In this document: piece after piece, positions 8,594 through 17,507 of the stretch
Position numbering within the stretch: position 1 is the stretch's first letter
How the letters are laid out: the number at the start of each line of letters is the position of its first letter
Assembly: GCF_003725695.1 (NCBI RefSeq)
Contig: NZ_RJSE01000007.1
Location: 536,552 to 600,551 of the forward strand
Direction: 5' to 3'
DNA: 64,000 nucleotides
Source: Nocardioides marmoriginsengisoli
GTDB lineage: Bacteria > Actinomycetota > Actinomycetes > Propionibacteriales > Nocardioidaceae
Translations under genes and position numbers: made by a program
Notes under the pieces: model-generated
Seen by the model: only the letters and a program-made list of their open reading frames with translations
The model's database searches: none
What the model was told of the DNA's origin: nothing

Positions 8594-9844
8594 TTACCCC
8601 GGCACAACTCCGCCGTACCGGTCCAGGCAGCGCAGCGCGAGCGCGATCTCGGTACGACGCTCGGTGAGCGGGTGCCCGATCAGCTCCTCCGCCTGGGCCA
8701 GCCGGTAGCGGATCGTGTTCTTGTGCACGATCAGGCTGGTCGCCGTCTGGTCGACGCTGCCGCCGAACCTCAGGTAGGTCGACACGGTGTCGCGCACCCG
8801 GTCCAGGCCGCGCTCGTCGCCGGCGAGGCCGCCGAGCTCCCGGCCGATCAGCGCGGTGATGCCGGCCTCGTTGCCGGCGACCAGGCAGGCCAGCTCGACG
8901 TCGGCGTACGCAGTGACCGGGGCGGAGGTGCGTGCCGAGACCGCGAACCGCTGCGCGTCCACCGCTTCGCGATGGCTCTGCCGGAAGCCGGCGAGCCCGG
9001 GTGCGGAGATCCCGATCGCGACCCGGACCGAGCCCGACTGCGCAGCGACTGCCGCGGCGATGACGACCGGGTCCGGTGCCTCCCGGGTGGCCAGCCACGT
9101 CCACACCTCGCGACGGCCGACCGGGATCGTCAGCGGGCGCCCGGCCTTGACCGCACCGGCCAGGCTGGTCGCGAGCTCGTTCAGCGGGGCCAGCGCATCG
9201 GCGGAGGTGCCCTCCTCGATCCAGAGGACCAGGGCTGTCTGGAGGCCGCGCAGCGGGTGGCCGAGATCGGTCGAAGCCGCGTCCAGGCCGATCTTGTCGC
9301 CGCGCAGCAGCGCGTAGACGGTCTCGGTACGGCGGGCCAGCGCACCGTGCATGGTGGCCTCGCGCTCCTCGTAGAACACCCCGATGAGCTGCTCGATCGC
9401 CTCGTTGATCCAGGTGCCGCCGTGGCCCCAGAGGTAGATCAGCACGTCGCTCCGGTCGGGTCCGTCCTCGGGGACGTCGGCAGCCACCGTGGTGAAGAAC
9501 TCCCAGACGGCACCGGCAGCCACCCGGTAGATCTTGAGCAGCACGCCCAGCTCCAGCTGCCGGCGGGCGATCGAGAGCGCCAGGTCGACGGCCTGCGGCG
9601 GCAGCAGCAGCTCCTGGCGCTCGCGCTCGAGGAGGCTGAGGAAGACCTGGAACTGGGCCTTGGTGCTCGCGTACATCTCGGTGACCAGCACCGGGTCGGC
9701 GGCCACCTCGGGCACCTCGGCCAGGATCGAGGCGTTGACCTGTGCGGTGAACGCGTCGACGTTGTCCTCGCGGCTGGTCTCGGCGACGTAGGCGGAGACC
9801 CACGCGGCGAGCGCTGCGGCCCGTTCCTCTTCGCTCTCGGTCAC
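8594..9844 (-). CDS. PucR/CdaR-type transcriptional regulator
   Basis: A 416-residue protein starting with GTG. The C-terminal 60 residues are the PucR helix-turn-helix: YLRFGGSVDQTATSLIVHKNTIRYRLAQAEELIGHPL, then a conserved EIALALRCLD helix. The central part (about 170-330) resembles the GGDEF-like CdaR sensing domain, and the N-terminal 160 residues are helical, as in RsbRD-like sensors. These regulators control purine, amino acid or carbon catabolism genes nearby. The divergent aldehyde dehydrogenase, 139 bases away, is the natural candidate target; no ligand can be inferred. Confidence 0.85.
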   Translation of the reverse strand: MTESEEERAAALAAWVSAYVAETSREDNVDAFTAQVNASILAEVPEVAADPVLVTEMYASTKAQFQVFLSLLERERQELLLPPQAVDLALSIARRQLELGVLLKIYRVAAGAVWEFFTTVAADVPEDGPDRSDVLIYLWGHGGTWINEAIEQLIGVFYEEREATMHGALARRTETVYALLRGDKIGLDAASTDLGHPLRGLQTALVLWIEEGTSADALAPLNELATSLAGAVKAGRPLTIPVGRREVWTWLATREAPDPVVIAAAVAAQSGSVRVAIGISAPGLAGFRQSHREAVDAQRFAVSARTSAPVTAYADVELACLVAGNEAGITALIGRELGGLAGDERGLDRVRDTVSTYLRFGGSVDQTATSLIVHKNTIRYRLAQAEELIGHPLTERRTEIALALRCLDRYGGVVPG

Positions 9845-9983
9845 GAGGCGCTCCTCCCGTGGATTGTGCGGACGTCCAGATCGCCGGCCGATTCCTAGGG
9901 AGTCACCCCAAGATCAGGTCCGAAAACTGTGTTGGACTCTCAAACACCCAGCACCCTACTGCCGCTGTCGAGGAGTGGATCGG

Positions 9984-11444
9984 ATGACTGTCCTGGAGGT
10001 TCGCAACCCTGGCACGCGCGGCGTCGTCGGCTCGTACCCGGTCCACGGCGAGGCCGAGGTCGGCGCCGCCGTGGACCGCGCTCGCGTCGCCGCGGCGTGG
10101 TGGGACGGCATCGGTTTCCGGGAGCGTCGCAAGCGGCTCGACGAGTTCCGCGGCGTGATCGCCCGGCGGATCGACGAGCTGGCCCGACTGGTCTCCGACG
10201 AGATGGGGAAGCCGCACGGCGATGCCTACCTGGAGATCGCGCTGGTCCTCGACCACCTCGCCTGGGCCGGGCGGAACGCGCCGAAGACGCTCGGGCGCCG
10301 GCGTACCGGAACCGGTGCGCTGAACGCCAACCTAGGGTCGACCCTCGAGTACCGCCCGCTCGGTGTCGTCGGGGTGATCGGGCCGTGGAACTACCCGGTC
10401 TTCACGCCGATGGGGTCGATCGTCTACGCCCTCGCCGCCGGCAACGCCATCGTCTTCAAGCCCAGCGAGTACACCCCCGGCGTCGGCGCCTGGCTGGTCG
10501 ACGCCTTCAGCCGGATCGTCCCGGAGCAGCCGGTCTTCCAGCTCGTCACCGGTGACGGCGCGACTGGCGCCGCGCTCTGCCGGGCCGGTGTCGACAAGGT
10601 CGCGTTCACCGGCTCGACCGCCACCGCCAAGCGGGTGATGGCGGTCTGCGCGGAGACGCTGACCCCGCTGGTGGCCGAGTGCGGCGGCAAGGACGCGCTG
10701 CTCGTCGACGCGGACGCCGACCTGGAGGCGGCCGCCGACGCGGCGGCGTGGGGCGGCATCGCCAACGCCGGCCAGTCCTGCATCGGCGTCGAGCGGATCT
10801 ATGCGCACGCGGCGGTGTACGACGTGTTCGAGCGGCTGCTGATCGATCGGGTCTCCGGGCTACGGGCCGGCACCGACCCGGACGCGCTGGTCGGACCGAT
10901 CACGATGCCGTCCCAGGTCGACGTCATCGAGAGCCACCTCGCCGACGCGCTCGCCCAGGGCGGCCGGGTGCTCGCCGGCGGGGGCGAGACCGTCGGGCAC
11001 GTCGTCCAGCCGGTGCTGCTGACCGATGTCCCCGAGACCTCGGCGGCGATGCGCGAGGAGACCTTCGGGCCGACCCTGGTGCTGCGGAAGGTCCGGGACA
11101 TGGACGAGGCGGTCGAGCTCACCAACGCCTCGCGCTACCACCTGGCGGCGTCGGTCTTCAGCAAGCGCGACGGAGAGCGGATCGCGGCCCGGATCCGCTC
11201 CGGCATGGTCGCGGTGAACTCGGTCTTCAGCTTCGCGGCGGTGGCCTCGGCGCCGTTCGGGGGCGTCGGCGAATCGGGGTTCGGCCGGATCCACGGCGAG
11301 GACGGGCTCCGTGAGTTCTGCTACGCGCACGCCGTCGTGCGCCAGCGCTTCAAGCCGCCGCTGCCGCTGATGACCTTCCGGCGTACGACGACGAGTGAGC
11401 AGCGCCTCGCCCGGATCGTCGCGCTGGTTCACGGCCGGACGTGA
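9984..11444 (+). CDS. NAD(P)-dependent aldehyde dehydrogenase
   Basis: A 486-residue protein of the ALDH superfamily. The ATG at 9984 is preceded by AGGAG with an 8-base gap. Key residues are visible: Asn136 in GPWNYP, FTGSTATAKR at the cofactor site, general base Glu232 in the unusual AECGGK (LELGGK in most ALDHs), and the catalytic Cys266 in NAGQSCIGVE. The succinate-semialdehyde/benzaldehyde dehydrogenase branch is the nearest match. It is divergent from the PucR gene, suggesting induction by its aldehyde or precursor. The end is 3 bases from the convergent ABC ATPase gene. The C-terminus carries an extra basic tail (RRTTTSEQRLARIV). Confidence 0.87.
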   Translation: MTVLEVRNPGTRGVVGSYPVHGEAEVGAAVDRARVAAAWWDGIGFRERRKRLDEFRGVIARRIDELARLVSDEMGKPHGDAYLEIALVLDHLAWAGRNAPKTLGRRRTGTGALNANLGSTLEYRPLGVVGVIGPWNYPVFTPMGSIVYALAAGNAIVFKPSEYTPGVGAWLVDAFSRIVPEQPVFQLVTGDGATGAALCRAGVDKVAFTGSTATAKRVMAVCAETLTPLVAECGGKDALLVDADADLEAAADAAAWGGIANAGQSCIGVERIYAHAAVYDVFERLLIDRVSGLRAGTDPDALVGPITMPSQVDVIESHLADALAQGGRVLAGGGETVGHVVQPVLLTDVPETSAAMREETFGPTLVLRKVRDMDEAVELTNASRYHLAASVFSKRDGERIAARIRSGMVAVNSVFSFAAVASAPFGGVGESGFGRIHGEDGLREFCYAHAVVRQRFKPPLPLMTFRRTTTSEQRLARIVALVHGRT

Positions 11445-11447
11445 CGG

Positions 11448-12524
11448 TCAGCTGAGCCGCTCCCCGGTGGCGGTGTCGAAGACGTGCACCTTGCTCGGCT
11501 CCGGGACGACGTGCAGGGTCTCGCCCTTGTGCACCGCCTCGCGGCCGCCGACCCGGACGATGATGTCGACCGCGGTGCCGTCGAGGTCCGCCGTACCGTA
11601 GGCGAAGCCGTCGGCGCCGAGCTCCTCGACCACGGTGACCACGACCGCCAGACCGCCCTCGGACGCCGCGACGATCCGCCAGGACTCCGGCCTGATCCCG
11701 ACGGTGACCTTGCCCTCGGCGTGCGGGGCGGCTTCGCCCAGCGGCATCGCGTAGCCGCCGAGCTCGACAGCGCCGTTGGCCGCGACACCCTCGAGCAGGT
11801 TCATCTGCGGCGAGCCGATGAAGCCGGCGACGAAGAGGTTGGCCGGCTTGTCGTACAGGTTCAGCGGGGTGTCGACCTGCTGGAGCTCGCCGAGCTTCAT
11901 CACCGCGACCCGGTCGCCCATCGTCATCGCCTCGACCTGGTCGTGGGTGACGTAGACCGTGGTGACGCCGAGGTCGCGCTGCAGCTTGGCGATGTCGGTG
12001 CGGGTGTGCACGCGCATCTTGGCGTCCAGGTTGGACAGCGGCTCGTCCATGCAGAACACCTGGGGGTTGCGGACGATCGCCCTGCCCATCGCGACCCGCT
12101 GGCGCTGCCCGCCGGAGAGCGCCTTCGGCTTGCGGTCGAGGTACTCCTCGAGCCCGAGGATCCGGGCCGCGTCCTTCACCCGCCGGTCCTGCTCGTCCTT
12201 GGGGACCTTGGCCATCTTGAGCGCGAACGCCATGTTGTCGGCGACCGTCATGTGCGGGTAGAGCGCGTAGTTCTGGAACACCATCGCGATGTCGCGGTCC
12301 TTGGGCGGGACCTTGGTGACGTCGCGGTCGCCGATGAAGATGTGACCGGAGTTCACCTCCTCGAGCCCGGCGAGCATCCGCAACGTCGTGGATTTGCCGC
12401 AGCCCGAAGGACCGACGAGGACCATGAACTCGCCGTCCTCGATCTCCAGGTCGATGCCGGGCACGGCCGGTGTGTCGGCTCCCGGGTACCACCGCTGCGC
12501 CTTCTGGAACGAGATCGATGCCAT
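11448..12524 (-). CDS. Sugar ABC importer ATPase (UgpC/MsmK family)
   Basis: A 358-residue ATPase, last gene of a four-gene sugar import operon. It has Walker A GPSGCGKST (38-46), Q-loop FQNYALYPHMT, signature LSGGQRQRVAMGRAI, Walker B VFCMDEPLSNLD and H-loop VTHDQ. The C-terminal 120 residues form the OB/TOBE regulatory domain (GIRPESWR, ELGADGFAYG), typical of MalK/UgpC proteins that serve several carbohydrate importers. The start at 12524 gives the standard MASISFQKAQRWYPG beginning with AAAGGG upstream; a start 36 bases earlier would overlap the permease end. Confidence 0.93.
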   Translation of the reverse strand: MASISFQKAQRWYPGADTPAVPGIDLEIEDGEFMVLVGPSGCGKSTTLRMLAGLEEVNSGHIFIGDRDVTKVPPKDRDIAMVFQNYALYPHMTVADNMAFALKMAKVPKDEQDRRVKDAARILGLEEYLDRKPKALSGGQRQRVAMGRAIVRNPQVFCMDEPLSNLDAKMRVHTRTDIAKLQRDLGVTTVYVTHDQVEAMTMGDRVAVMKLGELQQVDTPLNLYDKPANLFVAGFIGSPQMNLLEGVAANGAVELGGYAMPLGEAAPHAEGKVTVGIRPESWRIVAASEGGLAVVVTVVEELGADGFAYGTADLDGTAVDIIVRVGGREAVHKGETLHVVPEPSKVHVFDTATGERLS

Positions 12525-12543
12525 GTCTGTGGTGCCCTTTCTG

Positions 12544-13389
12544 TTAGCCCTTGACCGCACCGGCGGTCAGGCCGCGGACGAAGAACCGCTGCAGCGTGAA
12601 GAAGACGATCATCGGGATCACCATCGAGATGAACGCGCCCGCGGTGAGGAGCTCCTGACCTTGGCCCTGGGACCCGAGCAGTCCCTGCAGCTTGACGATC
12701 ACGGTGCTGTTGCCCGGGCTCAGGAACAGCTTGGCGATCAGCAGGTCGTTCCAGACCCAGAGGAACTGCAGGATCGCGAACGCGGCCAGCGCCGGCACCG
12801 ACATCGGGACGATCAGCCGCCAGAAGGTCTGGAAGTGGGTCGCACCGTCGATCTTTGCCGACTCGATCACGGTCCGCGGCAGCGTGCTCATGTAGTTGCG
12901 CAGGGTGTAGATCGCCAGCGGCATCCCGAAGCCGGTGTGCAGCAGCCAGACCGCGATGTACTGCCCGGAGATCCCCAGCCCGCGGGGCCCGAGCAGGTCG
13001 AGCATCGGCTGGAAGGCCACCTGGATCGGCACCACCATCACTGCGACGATCGCGACGAAGATCAGGTCCTTGCCGCGGAAGTCCATGAAGGTGAACGCGT
13101 ACGCCGCGAAGGCCGCGAACATGATCGGGATGATCGTGGCCGGCACCGCGACCACGACGGTGTTGAGGAACGAGGTCCCCATCTCGTTGCCGTTGAAGAC
13201 CTTGTCGTAGTTGTCGAGCGTCCAGCCGCTGCTGAAGATCTCCCACCAGCCGTGGGTGGCCGCGGCGTCCCGGGTCCGGAACGAGGTGACCAGCAGGCCG
13301 AGGGTCGGGATCGTCCAGAGCAGGCACAGCAGCACCATCACCACGATCGCGAAGGGACTGCGCCGGCGTCCGTCTGCCATCACGCTCAT
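12544..13389 (-). CDS. Sugar ABC importer permease, MalG type
   Basis: A 281-residue inner-membrane permease with six predicted helices and the coupling EAA loop ESAKIDGATHFQTFWRLIVP near residue 190. The start (MSVMADGRRR) overlaps the upstream permease stop by four bases (ATGA), showing translational coupling. It pairs with the MalF-type subunit to form the channel of a CUT1 carbohydrate importer. The substrate is not evident. Confidence 0.92.
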   Translation of the reverse strand: MSVMADGRRRSPFAIVVMVLLCLLWTIPTLGLLVTSFRTRDAAATHGWWEIFSSGWTLDNYDKVFNGNEMGTSFLNTVVVAVPATIIPIMFAAFAAYAFTFMDFRGKDLIFVAIVAVMVVPIQVAFQPMLDLLGPRGLGISGQYIAVWLLHTGFGMPLAIYTLRNYMSTLPRTVIESAKIDGATHFQTFWRLIVPMSVPALAAFAILQFLWVWNDLLIAKLFLSPGNSTVIVKLQGLLGSQGQGQELLTAGAFISMVIPMIVFFTLQRFFVRGLTAGAVKG

Positions 13390-14516
13390 CGGTTCGCCTC
13401 CTCCTCGCGGAAGTGCCGCACCTGGTACCAGAGCACCGGGGTGACCGCGAGCAGCAGGATCACCACGATCGCCGAGGCCCGCCCGGCCTGGTCGTTGGCG
13501 AACAGCTCCTGGAAGAACAGGTTCGCGATCACGTTGGTCTTGTCGAGACCGTTCTTCAGCACGTAGACGATGTCGAAGACCTTGAGGACCAGGATCAGGA
13601 CGGTGATGAAGACCGTGATGATCGTGCCCTTGATCTGCGGGATCACCACCCGCCAGAAGATCTGCAGCTCGCTGGCACCGTCGATCCGAGCCGCTTCGAT
13701 CGTCTCCTCCGGGACGCCCTTGATGGCCGAGGAGAGCAGGATCATCGCGAACCCGGCCTGAAGCCAGATCAGGATCACCATCATCAGGAACGAGTTCAGC
13801 CGGAAGTCGCTGATCGACAACCAGGCCTCGGCCTTGCCCCCCAGCCCGGTCCAGATCCGGTTGAGGAGTCCGGTCTGCTTCTCGCCGATGTCGTAGTGGT
13901 AGACCAGCCCCCAGATCGCCGAGGCGCCGACGAAGCTGACCGCCATCGGCACGAAGATCGTGCTCTTCGCGACCTTCTCGCCCTGGGTGGAGAGCTTGTC
14001 GGCGAGCACCGCGACGACGACGCCGATCGCCACCGTCACCGCCGGGACGACGAGCAGCCAGAGGACGTTGTTGAGGATCGACTGCCAGAACTCGTCGTCC
14101 TTGAAGATCTCCCGGTAGTTCTGGAAGCCGACGTACTTCGAGCTGTCCTCGTTGGCGAAGGAGTAGTTGATCGTCTGCAGCACCGGGTAGAGCAGCATCA
14201 GACCGATCAGGCCGACCCCGGGGAGCACGTAGGCGTACGGCATCAGCTTGGCCGAGATCCGGTCCGGCAGGCCCTCGACGAACATGTTCAGGAAGAAGAA
14301 CAGGATCGCCGCGCCGCCGACCCCGGCCACCAGGGCGAGCAGGGCGATGACGACCTTGGAGCCGTACTTGTCCGGGTAGTAGCCGAACGAGAGGAACAGG
14401 TTCGCCAGGCCCCAGCCGAGCAGCCACATCCCGACCGCGCCGATCAGCAGCTTCTTCCAGTCCAGGCCGCTGCTCCGGGTGGTCGCCACCTCGGTGGTCA
14501 TCTCCCCAGCCGTCAT
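13386..14516 (-). CDS. Sugar ABC importer permease, MalF type
   Basis: A 376-residue permease, longer than MalG-type subunits because of extra N-terminal helices (LLIGAVGMWLLGWG and KVVIALLALVAGVGG, about 22-75). The EAA coupling loop reads EETIEAARIDGASELQIFWRVV near residue 285. The start ATG overlaps the stop of the binding-protein gene (ATGA). An ANEDSSKYVGFQNYREIFKDD periplasmic segment is typical of MalF-like subunits. Confidence 0.92.
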   Translation of the reverse strand: MTAGEMTTEVATTRSSGLDWKKLLIGAVGMWLLGWGLANLFLSFGYYPDKYGSKVVIALLALVAGVGGAAILFFFLNMFVEGLPDRISAKLMPYAYVLPGVGLIGLMLLYPVLQTINYSFANEDSSKYVGFQNYREIFKDDEFWQSILNNVLWLLVVPAVTVAIGVVVAVLADKLSTQGEKVAKSTIFVPMAVSFVGASAIWGLVYHYDIGEKQTGLLNRIWTGLGGKAEAWLSISDFRLNSFLMMVILIWLQAGFAMILLSSAIKGVPEETIEAARIDGASELQIFWRVVIPQIKGTIITVFITVLILVLKVFDIVYVLKNGLDKTNVIANLFFQELFANDQAGRASAIVVILLLAVTPVLWYQVRHFREEEANR

Positions 14517-15871
14517 GACTTCGGCCAGGAGTTCTCGATCTCGGTGGTCACAGCCCGCGAGGACTTCCCCTGCAACCACTCGACCATGCCGGTCCAGAAG
14601 GTTCCCGAACCAACCTCCTTGGGCATCAGGTCGGAGGCGTCGAAGCGGAGCACGTCCGCGTTCGCTGCGATCGCGGCGATCCGCCTGGTCGTCTCGTTCG
14701 GGTAGTTGGTCGCGTCGAAGTCGCGGTGCGGCGAGATCCAGCCTCCCTTCTGCGCCCACTCCTTGCCGAAGTCCTTCGAGGTCAGGAACTTCATCACCTC
14801 GATCGCGTCCGGGTCGTTCCCGTTGAAGAGCGCCGCGGTGTCGCCGCCCCCGACGATCGGGTTGCCCGCGTACCCGCCCGGGCTCGGCGGGAACACGAAG
14901 AGCCCGACCTGGTTGTCGAGGTCGGCCTGCACCGGCTTGGGGTAGAAGGTGATCGCGAAGTCGGCCTGGTGGTGCAGCAGGCACTTCGGCTTGCCGCCGA
15001 ACGCCGGCGTCATCGCGTTGGCGAACGGGGTGTTCAGGATGCCCTTGACGCCGCCGTACACCTCGCCCGGCGCCTTGGCGATCTTCCCGAAGGCGTCGAA
15101 CGCCGCGATGATCCGCTTGTCGTTGAACGGGATCCGGTGGCTGACCCAGTCGTCGTACACGTCGGGTCCCCACATCCGCAGGACGTAGCCCTCGATCCAG
15201 TCGGTGCCGACCCAGCCGGTCGCCTGGTCCGATCCCCAGGCCATGCACCACGGGGTGATCCCGCCGTCCTTGATCTTGTCGCTGATCGCGGTGAGGTCGT
15301 CCAGGGTCTTCGGCTCGGTCGAGTAGCCGGCGGCGTCGTACGCCTTCTTCGGGTACCAGACCAGGCCCTTGACGGCCATCTTCACCGGGGCGCCGTACAC
15401 CCGGCCGTTCAGGCGGACCGCCTCGAGGAAGCCCGGGATCAGGCTGCGGGCGACGGCGTCGTAGTCGAGGTAGGTGTCGATCGGCTGGATCTCGCCGCGC
15501 TTCGCCATCTCCAGGAGGCCACCGGGCTGCGGGAACAGGCCGATGTCCGGGGTGTCGCCGGCGCTGACCCGGGTCTTGATCGTGGTCGCGAAGTCGGTGT
15601 CGGAGGTGTACTGGATGTCGATGCCGGAGGATTTCTCGAACGCCGTCAGGGACGCGACGAAGTTCTTGCCCTCGTCGCCGCCGAACTGGCCGAGGATGGT
15701 GACCTTCTTGTCGCCGTCGGAGCTGCCGCCGTCGGCGAACGCCTGACCGCCGAGCCCGCCCTGACCACTGGTCTCCGGGTCCTGCAGGAAGCACCCGGAC
15801 GTGGCCAGCAGCAGGAGGACGGAGACGCCGGCGAGTGCACTTCTGCGGAGTGTTCGGATCGGAACTCGCAT
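14513..15871 (-). CDS. Sugar ABC importer substrate-binding lipoprotein
   Basis: A 452-residue extracytoplasmic lipoprotein, first gene of the importer operon. The start at 15871 follows a GAGGT site and gives a signal peptide with the lipobox LATSGC (Cys27). The mature protein has the CUT1 binding-protein pattern: KVTILGQFGGDEGKNF, YTSDTDFATTIKTRVSAGDTPDIGLF, the GYSTEPKTLDDLTAISDKIK segment, and PWCMAWGSDQATGW. It delivers a sugar or oligosaccharide to the two permeases. The order lipoprotein, MalF, MalG, ATPase on one strand with overlapping codons indicates one transcript. Confidence 0.93.
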   Translation of the reverse strand: MRVPIRTLRRSALAGVSVLLLLATSGCFLQDPETSGQGGLGGQAFADGGSSDGDKKVTILGQFGGDEGKNFVASLTAFEKSSGIDIQYTSDTDFATTIKTRVSAGDTPDIGLFPQPGGLLEMAKRGEIQPIDTYLDYDAVARSLIPGFLEAVRLNGRVYGAPVKMAVKGLVWYPKKAYDAAGYSTEPKTLDDLTAISDKIKDGGITPWCMAWGSDQATGWVGTDWIEGYVLRMWGPDVYDDWVSHRIPFNDKRIIAAFDAFGKIAKAPGEVYGGVKGILNTPFANAMTPAFGGKPKCLLHHQADFAITFYPKPVQADLDNQVGLFVFPPSPGGYAGNPIVGGGDTAALFNGNDPDAIEVMKFLTSKDFGKEWAQKGGWISPHRDFDATNYPNETTRRIAAIAANADVLRFDASDLMPKEVGSGTFWTGMVEWLQGKSSRAVTTEIENSWPKS

Positions 15872-15913
15872 CCGTGGACCTCTTCCCTCTTTTCGACACC
15901 GAGACCGCGACGC

Positions 15914-15927
15914 GTGACCGCGGTCAC
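15914..15927. promoter_or_regulatory. Perfect 14-bp palindrome in the sugar importer leader
   Basis: GTGACCGCGGTCAC is a perfect palindrome between the predicted promoter (15943-15972) and the lipoprotein start. It would lie just downstream of the transcription start, a position typical of repressor operators (LacI or GntR type) of sugar importers. No regulator gene lies next to it. Confidence 0.55.
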
Positions 15928-15942
15928 ATTTCGCACGATTTC

Positions 15943-15972
15943 TGTATACCCGCGTTGGAAGCACCCTGTCGA
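15943..15972 (-). promoter_or_regulatory. Candidate promoter of the sugar importer operon
   Basis: On the minus strand TCGACA (15967-15972) and TATACA (15943-15948) are separated by 18 bases, a fair fit to sigma-70-type -35 and -10 boxes. It faces the importer genes and lies about 70 bases before the lipoprotein start. Confidence 0.5.
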
Positions 15973-15985
15973 GGACCGGACCGGA

Positions 15986-17236
15986 TCAGCTGTCCTCGGC
16001 GGCCTCCACCTGTCCTACCCCCATCAGGGTCGGGTCAAGCACGGCCCGCTCGTCCGGACGGAACCGGAGCACGGTGTCGATGTAGGACCGGGCCGCCTTC
16101 TCCAGGGGCACGGACCGACCGGCCGCCTCGGAGAGGAACCAGCGGTGCTCGAGGACCTCGTGGTAGAACTCCGCGGGCTCCAGCTTGGCGGCGAGCTCGG
16201 GCCCGATCAGGGCGACCACCGGCTCGAAGACGTCGGACTTCCAGTGCCGGGCGACCTCCGCCTCGTCGACGTCGGTCCCGGGCATGACCGCCTGCGCCCG
16301 GAAGGTGTCCAGGTCGTTGAGGATCCGGCGGGCCTGGTTCTCGCCGACGTCGAGTCCGGTGAGCTGCTGTAGCCGGCGACGGTGGTGGCCGGCCTCGACG
16401 ACCTGGGTCTGCAGGAAGATCTCCGGTCTGCCCTCGACCTCGTCGACCTCGATCTGGGACACGTCGTACCCGAGCGCGTTGAGCCGTCGCAGCCGTTGCT
16501 CGATCCGGTCCCACTCGTCCGCGCTGATCGTCTGCGGCCGGGTGAGCTCGTCCCAGAGCCGGCAGTAGCGATCGACCACGGACTCCGCGGTGGTGATCGG
16601 GTCGACCGACGCGGAGAGGAGCCCGGCGCCCTGCAGGTCCAGCAGCTCGCCGCCGAGGTTGGTGCGGGCGAGCTCCAGGTCGTAGTCGCGCTGGCCGTCG
16701 CTGAGCCGCGGGTGCAGCTGACCGGTCTCGGCGTCGACCAGGTACGCCGAGAGCGCGCCGGCATCGCGCCGGAAGAGGGTGTTCGACAACGAGCAGTCGC
16801 CCCAGGCGAAGCCGGCCAGGTGCAGCTTGACGATCAGCTCGGCGAGCGCGTCGAGCAGCTTGGTCTCGAGGTCGTGGTCGAGGCGCCGGGAGAAGAGTGC
16901 CCGGTACGGCAGCGAGAACCTCAGGTGCTTGGTCACCAGGGCGGAGTCGAGCGGTTCGCCGGCGGGTGTCGCGCGGCCGGAGACGACGCCGACCGCCTCG
17001 ACGACCGGGATCCCGGCGCGGGCCAGGCTGCGGAGCAGGCCGTACTCGCGCTGTGCGGTCTCCTGGGCGATCTCCTTGACGGCGTACACGGTGCCGCCGA
17101 TAGTCGCGAAGCGGACCACGTGCCGGCTGATCCCGCGCGGCAGCGAGACGAGGTGCTCGTGCGGCCACTCCTCGAGCGGAACTGACCACGGCAAGGTGAG
17201 CAGATCCGTCGGATCGGGACCGGTGGCAAGGTTCAT
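15986..17236 (-). CDS. DUF4032 protein with kinase-like fold
   Basis: A 416-residue actinobacterial protein. The N-terminal 220 residues follow the lipopolysaccharide-kinase/protein-kinase-like fold: Lys54 in VYAVKEI, WGDCSLSNTL with Asp147 and Asn152 in place of the HRD/DxxxxN catalytic loop, and LVDAETG with Asp168 as the DFG equivalent. The C-terminal half is DUF4032 (YDVSQIEVDEVEGRPEIFL, HHRRRLQQLTGLDV, EFYHEVLEHRWFLSE). Phosphorylation activity is plausible because key residues are present, but the substrate is unknown. The start at 17236 (MNLATGPD) is chosen by similarity to the family; an ATG 24 bases upstream is possible. It is not coupled to the importer operon, whose promoter lies beyond its end. 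Confidence 0.78.
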   Translation of the reverse strand: MNLATGPDPTDLLTLPWSVPLEEWPHEHLVSLPRGISRHVVRFATIGGTVYAVKEIAQETAQREYGLLRSLARAGIPVVEAVGVVSGRATPAGEPLDSALVTKHLRFSLPYRALFSRRLDHDLETKLLDALAELIVKLHLAGFAWGDCSLSNTLFRRDAGALSAYLVDAETGQLHPRLSDGQRDYDLELARTNLGGELLDLQGAGLLSASVDPITTAESVVDRYCRLWDELTRPQTISADEWDRIEQRLRRLNALGYDVSQIEVDEVEGRPEIFLQTQVVEAGHHRRRLQQLTGLDVGENQARRILNDLDTFRAQAVMPGTDVDEAEVARHWKSDVFEPVVALIGPELAAKLEPAEFYHEVLEHRWFLSEAAGRSVPLEKAARSYIDTVLRFRPDERAVLDPTLMGVGQVEAAEDS

Positions 17237-17287
17237 GCGCACCCCGCCAGCGTCGCACACCCCGGCCTCCGTACCGCGGCGAGCGGA

Positions 17288-17416
17288 ATGGTCAACGACC
17301 TCGGTGCGGAGGTGGTGCGGATCGATCGGGCGACCGCCCCGGGGGACCGCGCTCGTGCCGCCGCCGGGCCCTGGACGCTCGAGGGTCTGCCCGATCAGCT
17401 GGCGGCTTGGGCGTGA
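17288..17416 (+). pseudogene. Relic of a family III CoA-transferase/racemase-like gene
   Basis: A 42-codon frame reading MVNDLGAEVVRIDRATAPGD and ending WTLEGLPDQLAAWA. The first part resembles the start region of CaiB/racemase-type enzymes (LADLGAEVVRIDR), and the rest does not continue that family. It is far too short for a functional enzyme, so an internally deleted remnant is inferred. Confidence 0.4.
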
Positions 17417-17447
17417 CCTCGGCGTCCCTGCGGCCTAGGTTCGTCCC

Positions 17448-17507
17448 ATGAAGCCGAACCTGGCCGGCAAGGTCGCGATCGTCACCGGTGGTGCCTGCCG
17501 CTCATGA
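17448..17507 (+). pseudogene. Relic of a short-chain dehydrogenase N-terminus
   Basis: A 19-codon frame MKPNLAGKVAIVTGGACRS then TGA. GKVAIVTGG is the first strand and glycine turn of SDR enzymes, cut off in the middle of the cofactor motif. Its stop codon overlaps the ATG (17504) of the following acyl-CoA synthetase frame, so the two were probably joined by a deletion. Confidence 0.45.

Noticed and set aside
13386-15899. An 837-codon frame covering the lipoprotein and a permease
   Set aside because: Its N-terminal half is an Arg-rich shadow of the binding-protein gene; the permease starts at 14516 with an ATGA overlap.
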